Shown here piece by piece: positions 42,562 through 51,127 of a stretch of 64,000 nucleotides of DNA. The DNA is taken from contig OY969703.1 in assembly GCA_963702075.1 (NCBI GenBank), positions 744,001-808,000 of the forward strand, in the 5' to 3' direction. Source of the stretch: VAYN01 sp963702075. Lineage in GTDB: Bacteria; Actinomycetota; Thermoleophilia; Solirubrobacterales; 70-9. A model generated the notes under the pieces. That model was not told the DNA's origin. It worked only from the letters and a program-made list of their open reading frames with translations, and ran no database searches. How positions within the stretch are numbered: position 1 is the stretch's first letter; each line of letters starts with the position of its first letter. The position numbers were made by a program, and so were the translations under genes.

Positions 42562-43245
42562 ATGGCGAGCAGTCGCTCCACTCTGAAGGCAGCTCCGCGC
42601 GAGGATTTCGGCTCGCGCAGCTCGCGGCGCCTGCGCCGCGAGGGCGTCGTGCCCGGCGTCGTCTACTCGGGCGGCTCGGACGCCAAGCCCTTCCAGGTGT
42701 CAGAACGCGACGTGCGCAACATCGTCAGCGAGGGCGCCGCGCTCTTCGACCTCGAGATTGACGGCAGCAAAGCCGTCCCGGTCGTGATCAAAGAGGCCCA
42801 GCACCACCCGGTGCGCGGCAGCTTCCAGCACCTCGACCTGATGCAGGTCAACCTCAAAGAGGCGATCCAGGCCGAGGTCGCAATCGAGCTCGAAGGCGTC
42901 GAGGACGCGCCCGGCGTCAAGGGCGGCGGCGTGCTCGAGCACGTCACCCGCGAGGTCTCGGTCGAAGCGCTGCCGACGGACATCCCGGACAACATCTGCG
43001 TCGACGTCTCCGCGATGGAGATCAACGACACCCTCTCGCTGACCGCGGTTGCCGCCCCCGACGGAGTCACCTTCCTGGCCGACGAGCCGGAGGAGATCAC
43101 GATCGTCACCGTCTCACCGCCCCGCGTCGAAGAGGTCGCTCCCGAGGTCGAGGAGGAGACCGAACTGGTTGGCGAGGGCGAGGGCGAGGGCGAGGCCGCC
43201 GAGGGCGAGGGCGGCGGCGACTCGGGCGACTCCGAGGGCGAGTAA
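42562..43245 (+). CDS. rplY: 50S ribosomal protein L25 (Ctc/TL5 type)
   Basis: 227 residues with the 5S-rRNA-binding L25 domain (about 1-95: REDFGSRSSRRLRREGVVPGVVY, HHPVRGSFQHLDLMQV) and the C-terminal TL5/Ctc beta domain (about 96-190), then an acidic Gly-Glu repeat tail (about 195-227). The ATG at 42562 gives the family start; an upstream in-frame start at 42514 lacks support. Located before pth, as in other actinobacteria. Confidence 0.94.
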   Translation: MASSRSTLKAAPREDFGSRSSRRLRREGVVPGVVYSGGSDAKPFQVSERDVRNIVSEGAALFDLEIDGSKAVPVVIKEAQHHPVRGSFQHLDLMQVNLKEAIQAEVAIELEGVEDAPGVKGGGVLEHVTREVSVEALPTDIPDNICVDVSAMEINDTLSLTAVAAPDGVTFLADEPEEITIVTVSPPRVEEVAPEVEEETELVGEGEGEGEAAEGEGGGDSGDSEGE

Positions 43246-43248
43246 CCG

Positions 43249-43839
43249 CTGTCGCTGTTCCGCCGCCGCGAAGGCGGCGAGCAGGATCGCATCCTCATCG
43301 TCGGTCTCGGCAACCCCGGGCCCGAGCATGCGAATGATCGCCACAACCTTGGCTTCATGGTCGGCGAGGAGCTGGCCCGGCGCTGGGACCTGGGAAAGCC
43401 GCGGGAGAAGTTTCGGGGGCGGCTGTGGGAAGGGCGGACCGGCCCCGGCGGGTCGCGGGTCGCGATCCTGCTGCCGCAGACCTTCATGAATGACTCCGGC
43501 ACCTCGGCCGGCCCGGCCCGCGGCTCGCTGAAGGTGCCGCTCGACCACGTAGTCGTCGTCCACGACGAGATCGACCTGCCGTTCGGCGAGATCAAGGCCC
43601 GGATCGGCGGCGGCCTCGCCGGACACAACGGGCTGAAGAGCCTGAAAAAGGGCTTCGGCGATGCCGAGTTCTGGCGCCTGCGGGTCGGGGTCGGGCGGCC
43701 GGACTCGACCGACCCGGAGATCGTCGCCGCCTACGTCCTCGGCCGCTTCCGTGAGCCGAAGCAGGATGTGGAGGCGTTGATCGCGAGCGCCGCTGACGAG
43801 ACCGATCGCCTGATCGAACGGATAGCTTCCGAGTCATGA
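43249..43839 (+). CDS. pth: Peptidyl-tRNA hydrolase, apparent CTG start
   Basis: 196 residues from CTG 43249. Frees tRNA from stalled peptidyl-tRNA. Catalytic residues are all visible: Asn in VGLGNPGPEH, His in NDRHNLGFM, Asp in VHDEIDLPFG and Asn in AGHNGLKSL. The first ATG in the frame, at 43357, lies after the catalytic Asn and His, so a start there would give an inactive protein. An in-frame TAA (rplY stop, 43243-43245) closes the frame above, and only CTG codons (43249, 43255) remain. ATGA overlap with the enoyl-CoA hydratase. Confidence 0.92.
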   Translation: MSLFRRREGGEQDRILIVGLGNPGPEHANDRHNLGFMVGEELARRWDLGKPREKFRGRLWEGRTGPGGSRVAILLPQTFMNDSGTSAGPARGSLKVPLDHVVVVHDEIDLPFGEIKARIGGGLAGHNGLKSLKKGFGDAEFWRLRVGVGRPDSTDPEIVAAYVLGRFREPKQDVEALIASAADETDRLIERIASES

Positions 43840-44567
43840 GCGCGGAGAGCGAAGTCACGAGCTACTCGGTGGACGAGCAGGGGATCGCCCTGATCCGGCT
43901 GAACCGGCCGCAGGCGCGCAACGCGATCAACACTCAGATGCTGCTGGAGCTGCTCGAGCACCTCGCCGTTGCCCGCGGCGACGAGGCAGTGCGGGTGCTC
44001 GTATTCAGCTCCGCCGACCACCTCGGCCTCTCCGCCGGCGCCGACGTGCGCGAGCAGCTCGACGCAGAGGGCAAGGTGCGCCGGATGCAGCTCTTCGCCG
44101 ACCTCTACGACCAGGTGGTCGACTTCCCGAAGCCGACGATCGCCGCCTGCCACGGCGACGTCGTCGGCGGCGGCGCCGAGATCGCCGTCGCCTGCGACAT
44201 GCGGATCGGCGGCGCCAACCTGCGACTGCGCTTTCCCGGCGCCGCCCTCGGGGTGCCGGTCGGCCCAGCCCGCCTCGTCACCCTCTGCGGCCTCGCCGCC
44301 GCCAAGTACCTGCTCTTGAGTTCGCGGACGGTCGGTGCTGACGAGGCGCTGCGGCTCGGCCTCGTCAACCGCGTCGCTCCCGCCGCCGGCACCGAGCAGG
44401 CGGCGTTGGAGCTCGCCGCCGGCGTCGCCGCCCACCCGCCCGAGGCCGTCGCCCAGCTGAAGGCGATGCTGCACGAGTGGGACGACGTCGTCGGCCGCTC
44501 CGCCGCCGAGGGCCGCGGCCAAGTCGAGTGGCAGCGCAGCGGCCCGGGTCTGCCCACGTCCGACTGA
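43836..44567 (+). CDS. Enoyl-CoA hydratase/isomerase family protein
   Basis: 243 residues, crotonase fold: VLVFSSADHLGLSAGADV (oxyanion loop), ACHGDVVGGGAEIAVACDMRI (second oxyanion loop and Glu), and ADEALRLGLVNRV. The first loop and the GGGAEI Glu fit catalysis of hydration, though the exact substrate is open. ATG overlaps the pth stop (ATGA), an unusual partner for a translation factor; the two may only share a transcript. Confidence 0.9.
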   Translation: MSAESEVTSYSVDEQGIALIRLNRPQARNAINTQMLLELLEHLAVARGDEAVRVLVFSSADHLGLSAGADVREQLDAEGKVRRMQLFADLYDQVVDFPKPTIAACHGDVVGGGAEIAVACDMRIGGANLRLRFPGAALGVPVGPARLVTLCGLAAAKYLLLSSRTVGADEALRLGLVNRVAPAAGTEQAALELAAGVAAHPPEAVAQLKAMLHEWDDVVGRSAAEGRGQVEWQRSGPGLPTSD

Positions 44568-44573
44568 CCCGGA

Positions 44574-44579
44574 TAGGGT
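44574..44579 (+). promoter_or_regulatory. Candidate -10 box (TAGGGT), leaderless start of the beta-helix gene
   Basis: TAGGGT ends 6 nt before the ATG at 44586. No Shine-Dalgarno site. Confidence 0.45.
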
Positions 44580-44585
44580 CGCGCC

Positions 44586-46841
44586 ATGATCTCTCGTCCT
44601 CGCGTCGCGCTGACGCTCCTCGTTGCCCTGCTCGCCCTCGCGCTTCCGGCGGTCGCTGCCGCCGAAACCTTCACGGTCGACAGTACGGCTGACGACGCCG
44701 ACGCTGCAGTCGGGGTGGGCGGCTGCCTCACCGCTGGCCTCAAATGCACGCTGCGGGCGGCGATCGAAGAATCGAACTCCTCGACCGCGGTGAAAGACAC
44801 GATCCTCTTCAACGCGACGGTCTTCGAAGGCCAGCTGGCGGACACGATCGCACCAAGCACGCCGTTTCAGACGATCGTCTCGCCGGTGGAAATAAACGCC
44901 GGCACCTGCATGACCGCGGCGGGCGTGAACGGTCCCTGCGCAGGGGTCAGCGGTCCGAGCGGAGGAACCGCGTTCAGCGTCGAAGCCGACGAAAGCTCGA
45001 TCTTCGACCTGGCGATTTCCGGCGCGTCGACCGGGATTCGCGTCGACGCGAAAAAATTCACCGCCGGCGGCAACTGGCTCGGGATCAAACTCGACGGCTC
45101 GCTCGGCGTCGAAGGAACGAACGGAATCGCCATCGGCCCCAAAGGCGCCGAAGCCACGATCGGTGGAACCAGCCCGGTCCAGCGAAATCTGCTCGCCAAC
45201 AGCTCCACGGGGCTGGACATCGAGGGCGCCGATGACGCAAAGGTGCTGGGCAACTGGATCGGCCTCAAACCCGACGGAACCAGCGCCGGCGTCGGCTTCC
45301 AGGGCATCGAGCTCACCGATTACAACACCGTCGATAAAGCCGAAAACGACGAAATCGGCACCGAACTCGCCGAAGGGCCGGCCGAATCCATCGAATGCGA
45401 CGGCGGCTGCAACGTCATCTCCGGCCTTGCCCGCGGCATCGATCTGGTCGGCTCCTCGCTCCAGGGCGAGTCGCCGGCGACCGGGCCGACGACGATCCGC
45501 GGCAACTTCATCGGCCTCGATCCGGCGGGGACGGGATCGATAGTCGACTCCGAATGGGGCATCCTCGCGGGAGGTGCCGACGCGGTGACCGTCGGCGGCT
45601 ATCTGCTTGGCGAGTCGAACTACCTGGCGGGTGGCAGCGAAGGGATTTTCAGCGAAGGCGAGGACTTCATCGTCCGCGGCAACAGGCTCGGCGTGGGACC
45701 GGGTGGGGCCGAACTGACCCGGCCGGGCAAAGGGATCTTTGCTCAGGACATAACCGTCGGCAGCCCCGCGAACATCGAAGTGAACGTCGTTCGGGCCGAT
45801 GGCGTCGGGATCGAACAGCGGGGGGCGCTGGGGCATCTCACCGGCAACGAAGTCGTGGGTGGCTCGATCGGCATCTGGGCGCTGGGTGAACCCGGTGGCG
45901 GCTTGATCGCCAGCAACGAAGTCGAAGCAACCGGTGAATACGGGGTGCTCGTCGAAGGGCCGGACAACGACATCCGGGGCAACACCATCGTCGAAGCCGG
46001 GGCTGCCGGGATCCGCGTCAAGCCTCAAACGGGTGGCGTGCCGATGAACGGCACCTCGGTCGGCAGTAACGAAGAAGGGGAAAACGTGATCGAAGGGAGC
46101 GCCGGCCCCGCGATCGAAATCGTCGAAGCCGCGGGGGAACCGGGAAGCACCACCGAAATCACCCGCAACCACGGCAGCGGCAACGGCGGCCTCTTCATCG
46201 ACCTGGTCGCGGGCGCGAACGAAGGAATCGAACCGCCTTCGGTCGCCACCGCGTTGCAGTCGAGCGCCAGCGGCACCGCCCTGCCGGGCGCCATCGTCCG
46301 CGTCTTCAGCAAGGCGAAACCGGAAGCGGGTGAGCTCGCGGGCTTCCTCGCCGAAACGGAAGCCGACGGCAGCGGCAACTGGAAAGCGACCTTCCCGTCG
46401 GTGACGGCCGGGACGCTGGTGACCGCCACCCAGACGAACGAACTCGCCGCCACCTCGGAGCTCGCCACGCCGGTGGCGGCCGCGTCCGAATCGAGTGGCG
46501 GCGGCGGTGGTGGGGGCGGCTCCGGCGGTGGTGGCTCAGGAGGCGGCAACAACGGCGGCGGCAACACCGGCGCCAACGACAAGACCCCGCCCGACACCAA
46601 GATCGTCAAAGGACCGCCGAAGAAGACCCACAAGACGACGGTGAAGTTCAAGTTCACCGCGACTGAGGCGGGCTCGAGCTTCCAGTGCAAAATGGACAGT
46701 AAGCCGTTCAAGAGCTGTCGCTCGCCCAAGACCTACAAGAAGCTGAAGCCGGGCAAGCATGTCTTCAAAGTCCGCGCCATCGACCGAGCCGGGAACATGG
46801 ACCCGACGCCGGCCAAGCGCAAGTTCACGGTTCTGCGCTGA
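44586..46841 (+). CDS. Secreted CSLREAI/right-handed beta-helix protein with Ig-like tail
   Basis: 751 residues. Signal peptide (cleavage near VAAAET, residue ~27); then a CSLREAI-type segment (KCTLRAAIEE, about residues 50-62). A long right-handed parallel beta-helix (about 100-590) shows repeating N-W-I-G-L, G-N-x-I-G and G-x-x-I motifs. A Gly/Ser/Asn linker (about 635-665) and a C-terminal Ig-like domain (KTPPDTKI, FKFTATEAGSSFQCKMD, HVFKVRAIDRAGNMDPTP) finish it. A surface adhesin or polysaccharide-binding protein is plausible. Glu is mostly GAA. No transmembrane anchor. Confidence 0.85.
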   Translation: MISRPRVALTLLVALLALALPAVAAAETFTVDSTADDADAAVGVGGCLTAGLKCTLRAAIEESNSSTAVKDTILFNATVFEGQLADTIAPSTPFQTIVSPVEINAGTCMTAAGVNGPCAGVSGPSGGTAFSVEADESSIFDLAISGASTGIRVDAKKFTAGGNWLGIKLDGSLGVEGTNGIAIGPKGAEATIGGTSPVQRNLLANSSTGLDIEGADDAKVLGNWIGLKPDGTSAGVGFQGIELTDYNTVDKAENDEIGTELAEGPAESIECDGGCNVISGLARGIDLVGSSLQGESPATGPTTIRGNFIGLDPAGTGSIVDSEWGILAGGADAVTVGGYLLGESNYLAGGSEGIFSEGEDFIVRGNRLGVGPGGAELTRPGKGIFAQDITVGSPANIEVNVVRADGVGIEQRGALGHLTGNEVVGGSIGIWALGEPGGGLIASNEVEATGEYGVLVEGPDNDIRGNTIVEAGAAGIRVKPQTGGVPMNGTSVGSNEEGENVIEGSAGPAIEIVEAAGEPGSTTEITRNHGSGNGGLFIDLVAGANEGIEPPSVATALQSSASGTALPGAIVRVFSKAKPEAGELAGFLAETEADGSGNWKATFPSVTAGTLVTATQTNELAATSELATPVAAASESSGGGGGGGGSGGGGSGGGNNGGGNTGANDKTPPDTKIVKGPPKKTHKTTVKFKFTATEAGSSFQCKMDSKPFKSCRSPKTYKKLKPGKHVFKVRAIDRAGNMDPTPAKRKFTVLR

Positions 46842-46842
46842 G

Positions 46843-48312
46843 CTGACCGGACTGTCCCGGACTCCGCGGCCCTCGCTACCGCCGGGGCCATACCTAGTCG
46901 TCGGCCTGGGGCGGGCGGGGTTCGCCGCGTCCCGCGCGCTGGCTTCGAAGGTCGGCTCCGGCGCGGTCCTGGTCTGGGATGGCGCCGCCAACCCCCCGCA
47001 GCGCAAACGGGCGCGGGAACTGCGCGCGGTAGGGATAGAGGTGCGGCTGGGTGGGAACGGGCTGGACTCGCTGGAGGGAGCCCGCACCGTCGTCAGGAGC
47101 CCAGGCGTGCGAATGGACGCCCCCTTGGTCGCCGCGGCGCTCCGGCGCGAGCTGGTGGTGATCGACGAGCTCGAGCTCGGTTGGCATCTGGTGCCCGCCC
47201 CTACCCTCGGGGTGACCGGGTCCAACGGCAAGTCGACCACCTCTGCGCTCTGCCTGCAGCTGCTCGCCGCCCACGGCCTGGACCCGGTCCTGACCGGCAA
47301 CACCGAGTTCGGTCCGCCCCTGAGCGAGGTCGCTCTGGGCGAGGCCCCTCGCTCCGTCGTCGTCGAGGTCTCGAGCTTCCAGGCCGAGCTCGCCCGCGAT
47401 CTCGCGCTCGACGCCGCGATCTTCACCAACCTCACGCCGGACCACCTCAACCGCCACGGCGGCATGGCCCCCTACCGGGCCGCCAAGCGGCGCCTCTTCG
47501 TCCGCGGCGAGTGGTGCGTCCCGTTCGCGTCGGTCAACCGAGACGACGATCTCGGGCGCGAACTGGCGAGGGAGGTCCGCGAGCGTGGGGGCGAGGCCCG
47601 CACCTACGGGTTCGGAGCGGAGGCCGACTACCGGATCGTCGAGTGCAGGTCCGGCCTGCGAGGAGCGGAGCTGGCGGTGGAGGCTCCGGATGGCCGGGTG
47701 CAACTGGAGACCCGGCTGCCGGGCCGGCACAACGCCGCCAACGTGACGGCCGCGCTGGCTTTCGCCGACTGGGCCGAGCTTCCCCGTGAGACCACGCTCG
47801 CGACGCTCTCGGCCGCCGATCCGGTCCCCGGCAGGTTCGAACTGGTGGAGGTGGACCACCCCTTCGACGTGATCGTCGATTTCGGCTACACCCCCGGCAG
47901 CGTCACCGGCGCCCTCCGCGCCGCCCGCGAGCTGGTGGCTGCGAGGGGCGGGCGGTTGCTGGTGGTGCTTGCCCTGGTCGGCCGCGCCGGGATCGCGATC
48001 GGGCGGGAAGTCGGCGCCGCCGCGAGAGAGCTGAGCGACCATCTCATCCTCTCCGCCTCCAGCTATGTGGGCGAGCCGCGGGTGAAGAACCTCGCGCAGG
48101 TCGCCGCCGGCGCCCGCGCGGCTACGGGCGGCTCGCTCGAGATCGTGATCGACCGGCGGCAGGCGATCGCCGCCGCGCTCGCCCGGGCCGAGCCCGGCGA
48201 CCTGGTGATGGTCCAGGGAAGAGGGGCCACCAGCCGCGAAGCGACGGACCGGCGTGGTGGGTTCCGAGCGCTCGACGACCGCCAGATCGTTCGCGAGCTC
48301 TGCAGCCGGTAA
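46843..48312 (+). CDS. Mur-ligase-family protein 1 (MurD-like ATPase, MurE-like C-terminus)
   Basis: About 489 residues from CTG 46843 (or 486 from CTG 46852); no ATG, GTG or TTG lies after the upstream stop. N-terminal Rossmann domain PYLVVGLGRAGFA, ATPase P-loop GVTGSNGKSTTSA (~residue 123), TNLTPDHLNRHG (MurD-like Mg site), AAKRRLF (carbamylated Lys position), LPGRHNAANV. The C-terminal third has VIVDFGYTPGSV and the ISRRQAIAAALARA-like end of MurE. The DR/GGD ligand loop of true MurE is replaced by LALVGRAG. Probably ligates an amino acid or glycopeptide, substrate unknown. Paralogue follows. Confidence 0.85.
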   Translation: MTGLSRTPRPSLPPGPYLVVGLGRAGFAASRALASKVGSGAVLVWDGAANPPQRKRARELRAVGIEVRLGGNGLDSLEGARTVVRSPGVRMDAPLVAAALRRELVVIDELELGWHLVPAPTLGVTGSNGKSTTSALCLQLLAAHGLDPVLTGNTEFGPPLSEVALGEAPRSVVVEVSSFQAELARDLALDAAIFTNLTPDHLNRHGGMAPYRAAKRRLFVRGEWCVPFASVNRDDDLGRELAREVRERGGEARTYGFGAEADYRIVECRSGLRGAELAVEAPDGRVQLETRLPGRHNAANVTAALAFADWAELPRETTLATLSAADPVPGRFELVEVDHPFDVIVDFGYTPGSVTGALRAARELVAARGGRLLVVLALVGRAGIAIGREVGAAARELSDHLILSASSYVGEPRVKNLAQVAAGARAATGGSLEIVIDRRQAIAAALARAEPGDLVMVQGRGATSREATDRRGGFRALDDRQIVRELCSR

Positions 48313-48357
48313 CAGTTCTGTGAAGCCGATTACCATCGGCTCATCGTCTCCGTCCAG

Positions 48358-49836
48358 CTGTCCCCGCAAGCACCTCCAGTAGCAATCGAGCAGGCCCCGC
48401 GGCCGCCGTTGCCGCCTACGCCATACCTCGTCGTCGGGCTCGGCAAAGCCGGCTTCGCCGCGGCTCGCGCGCTCGCCGAGGCGGCGGGCAGGGCTGCGGT
48501 TCGCGCCTGGGACAGCGCTGTCGACACCGCCCAGCTGGAGCGGGCCGCCGAGCTGCGGCGGGCAGGGGTGGAGGTGCGACTCGGAGGCGACGGGCTCGAT
48601 CTCCTCGGCGACGTTGGGACGATCGTCAAGAGTCCCGGGGTGCCGCCAGATATTCCGCTTGTCGCCGAGGCGCTGCGGCGCCGGCTCCCCCTCCTCGACG
48701 AGCTCGAGATCGGCTGGCATCTGGTGCCGGCTCCGGCGCTGGGAGTCACCGGCACGCAGGGCAAGTCCACGACTTCGGCGCTCTGCGTCGAGCTGTTGAA
48801 GACCCAGGGCTTCGATCCGGCTCTCGTCGGCAATACCGAATTCGGCCCGCCGCTCAGCGAGCTGGCGGCACGCCCGCCCAAGTCGGTGGTCGCGGAGGTC
48901 TCCAGCTATCAGGCGGAATTTGCCCGCAGCCTCGCCTTCGACGCGGCGGTCTTCACCAACCTGACCCCGGACCATCTGAACCGCTATGAGGACATGGAGG
49001 CCTACGCGGCGGCCAAGCGCCGGCTCTTCGTTCGCGAGGAGTGGTGCGTCCCGCTCGCTTCCCTGAACCGCGACGACGAGGTCGGGAGGGTCCTCGCCCG
49101 GGAAGTCGAGGATCGCGGCGGCCGGGCCCTTACCTACGGGTTCGACGAGGGCGCCGGGTACCGGATCGCGAGTTGCCGCTGGGACCTCCGCGCCGCCGAG
49201 GTCGTCGTCGAGGCTCCGGACGGCAGGGTCCGCTTCGAGACCTCCCTGCCGGGAAGGCACAACGCGGCCAATGCGACGGCCGTGCTGGCTCTGGGCGACG
49301 GACTGGGGCTTCCGCGCGAAGCGACGCTGGCGGCGCTTGCGGCGACCGCGCCGGTCCCCGGCAGGTTCGAGCCGGTCGAGGTCGACCGTCCCTTCGACGT
49401 CGTCGTCGACTACGCCTACACCCGCCGCAGCGTCACCCGGGTCCTGGAAGCCGGCCGTCGCCTGGTCGCGGAGCGCGGCGGGAGGCTGTTGACGGTGTTC
49501 GCGATGGTCGGCCGGACGGGACCGCTGATCGGCCGTGAAGTCGGCAGGCGAGCCCGGGAGCTGAGCGACCATCTCATCCTCTGCGGGTCGAGCTACCGCG
49601 GCGAACCGCGGCTGGTGACCCTGGCGGAGCTGAAGGCCGGCGCCGAAGCTGCCGCCGGGGGAACGCTGGAAACCGTGGTCGGCAGGCGCGAGGCGATCGA
49701 GAGGGCGCTGGCGCTGGCTCAGGCGAACGATCTGGTGATGGTCCTCGGTCGCGGCCCAACCAGCCGCGAAGCGACCGACTGGCGCGGCGGCTTCGTCGAC
49801 CTCGACGATCGCCAGGTCGTGCGGGAACTCGCCTGA
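48358..49836 (+). CDS. Mur-ligase-family protein 2, tandem paralogue
   Basis: 492 residues from CTG 48358 (475 from TTG 48409). Closely related to the preceding protein over its whole length. P-loop GVTGTQGKSTTSA has Gln where Asn is usual; TNLTPDHLNRYED, AAKRRLFV and LPGRHNAANA are conserved. The upstream segment APRPPLPPTPYLVVGLG resembles TPRPSLPPGPYLVVGLG of copy 1 and extends above the TTG, supporting the CTG start. The stop overlaps the glycosyltransferase start (TGATG). Not in a division-cell-wall cluster; duplicates are more likely specialised than redundant. Confidence 0.85.
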   Translation: MSPQAPPVAIEQAPRPPLPPTPYLVVGLGKAGFAAARALAEAAGRAAVRAWDSAVDTAQLERAAELRRAGVEVRLGGDGLDLLGDVGTIVKSPGVPPDIPLVAEALRRRLPLLDELEIGWHLVPAPALGVTGTQGKSTTSALCVELLKTQGFDPALVGNTEFGPPLSELAARPPKSVVAEVSSYQAEFARSLAFDAAVFTNLTPDHLNRYEDMEAYAAAKRRLFVREEWCVPLASLNRDDEVGRVLAREVEDRGGRALTYGFDEGAGYRIASCRWDLRAAEVVVEAPDGRVRFETSLPGRHNAANATAVLALGDGLGLPREATLAALAATAPVPGRFEPVEVDRPFDVVVDYAYTRRSVTRVLEAGRRLVAERGGRLLTVFAMVGRTGPLIGREVGRRARELSDHLILCGSSYRGEPRLVTLAELKAGAEAAAGGTLETVVGRREAIERALALAQANDLVMVLGRGPTSREATDWRGGFVDLDDRQVVRELA

Positions 49837-51065
49837 TGCGCGTCCTCATCACCCATTCGCGTTTCCTGCTCGGGGGCTCGGAGACCTACGCGGTAACCGT
49901 CGCCGAACAACTCGAGCGGCTCGGCCACCCGGTCGAGCTCTTCGCCGGCGAGGCCAGCGAGAAAGGGCGCGAGCTGGCGGCCGCCCGCGGGTTGAAGCTG
50001 ACCACCGGCGATCCGACGACCCTCGTCGATCGCGATGACTTCGATGCCGTCGTCGCCCAGGACGCGGCCAGCGCCTACCTCCTCGCGAGCGGGCGCGAGT
50101 GTCCCCAGATCTTCGTCATCCACGGCCTCGCCTCCTTCGAGCATCCGCCCCAGGCGATGCAGCCGCTGCCGCCGGTGATCGCCATGAGCGACCGGATCGG
50201 CGAGCGCGCCGCTTCTCTCGCCGGCAAGCCCCAGGTGGTGCGCCTGCGGCAGCCGATCGACCTGCAGCGATTCAAGCCGCGCGGGCCGAGCCGGCCGCAG
50301 GCGCGGCGGGTGCTGGCCTTCAGCAACTACCTGGAAGACGACCGGATGGCGATGCTCGCCGAGGCCTGCGCCGACCTCGGTCTCGAGCTGGTGACGATGG
50401 GCGTCAGGGCCAACGCGAGCGTCACTCCCCAGGACGCGATCGCCGAGGCGGACATCGTCGTCGGCTACGGCCGCTCGATCCTCGAGGGCATGGTGATGGG
50501 CAAGGCCGCCTACGTCTGGGACCGTGCCGGCGGCGATGGCTGGGTGACGCCGGAGACCTACCCCGCCATCGAGGCCGACGGCTTCAGCGGCGCCGCCACC
50601 CACGATCTGATCGACGCCGACCGCCTGCGCGCCGATTTCGCCTCCTACCGAGCCGATCTCGGCACGCTCGGCTACGACATCGTCCGCGACAACCACTCCG
50701 CCGCCCGGCACACCGAGGCGCTGGTGGAGCTGCTGGCGCGCGCGGCCCCTCCGGCCGCGGACCCGGTGAACGAAACGTTGGGGATCCTGGTCCGGAGCGA
50801 GTCTCGCGCCGCCGACGACGCCAACCAGTTCGAGTACCAATTGCGCCTGCGCGCCGAGGAGGCGGGGGACCTGCGGGCGACAATCGCCCAGCTGCAGTTG
50901 CTTCAGCCCGCCCTCGCCGAGGCCGAAACACATCTGCAGAACGAACGCGCCCGGCGAGTCGAGCTCGAAGGGCAGCTGCGGGACACCTTCGACTCGATCT
51001 CCTGGCGGTTGACGGCGCCGCTGCGGACGCTGATGCGGTGGCTGCGGGCCCTGCGCGGCCGCTGA
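49836..51065 (+). CDS. GT4-like glycosyltransferase with SWRLT tail
   Basis: 409 residues. N-terminal GT-B fold opening MRVLITHSRFLLGGSETYAVTVAE with its nucleotide-sugar Gly loop; central RPQARRVLAFSNYLEDDRM and GYGRSILEGMVMGKAAYVWD (the E-x7-E region of GT4, second Glu not clear). A coiled-coil-like C-terminus ends in FDSISWRLTAPLRTLM, a membrane-association tail common on polysaccharide-assembly enzymes. Shares its first A with the Mur-like 2 stop. It should glycosylate a product of the upstream ligases, or their substrate; inference. Confidence 0.82.
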   Translation: MRVLITHSRFLLGGSETYAVTVAEQLERLGHPVELFAGEASEKGRELAAARGLKLTTGDPTTLVDRDDFDAVVAQDAASAYLLASGRECPQIFVIHGLASFEHPPQAMQPLPPVIAMSDRIGERAASLAGKPQVVRLRQPIDLQRFKPRGPSRPQARRVLAFSNYLEDDRMAMLAEACADLGLELVTMGVRANASVTPQDAIAEADIVVGYGRSILEGMVMGKAAYVWDRAGGDGWVTPETYPAIEADGFSGAATHDLIDADRLRADFASYRADLGTLGYDIVRDNHSAARHTEALVELLARAAPPAADPVNETLGILVRSESRAADDANQFEYQLRLRAEEAGDLRATIAQLQLLQPALAEAETHLQNERARRVELEGQLRDTFDSISWRLTAPLRTLMRWLRALRGR

Positions 51066-51093
51066 GCCCCACCTCCTAGAATCGATCGCCTGC

Positions 51094-51113
51094 CCCGGAA
51101 TGCCCCTTCCGGG
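51094..51113 (+). terminator. Hairpin between the glycosyltransferase and mfd
   Basis: Perfect 7-bp stem 51094-51100 with 51107-51113 and a 6-nt loop, 28 bp after the stop. It covers the GTG 51113, favouring ATG 51128 as the mfd start. A TAGAAT (51077-51082) lies before it. Confidence 0.45.
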
Positions 51114-51127
51114 TGCTTTCGCTGCCC

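Noticed and set aside
43170..43240. Repeated GAGGGCGAG units, looking like a tandem repeat
   Set aside because: They encode the acidic Gly-Glu tail of L25; this is low-complexity coding sequence, not a repeat element.
43731..46172. Minus-strand open frame of 813 codons
   Set aside because: Antisense to echA and the beta-helix gene, with no domain and no start signal.
46495..46575. GGCGGTGGT-rich run
   Set aside because: Codes for the Gly/Ser/Asn linker of the beta-helix protein; no direct repeats with spacers, so not CRISPR.
46894..49572. Minus-strand open frame of 892 codons
   Set aside because: Antisense to both Mur-like genes, which have intact catalytic motifs. Its internal similarity only mirrors the tandem duplication.
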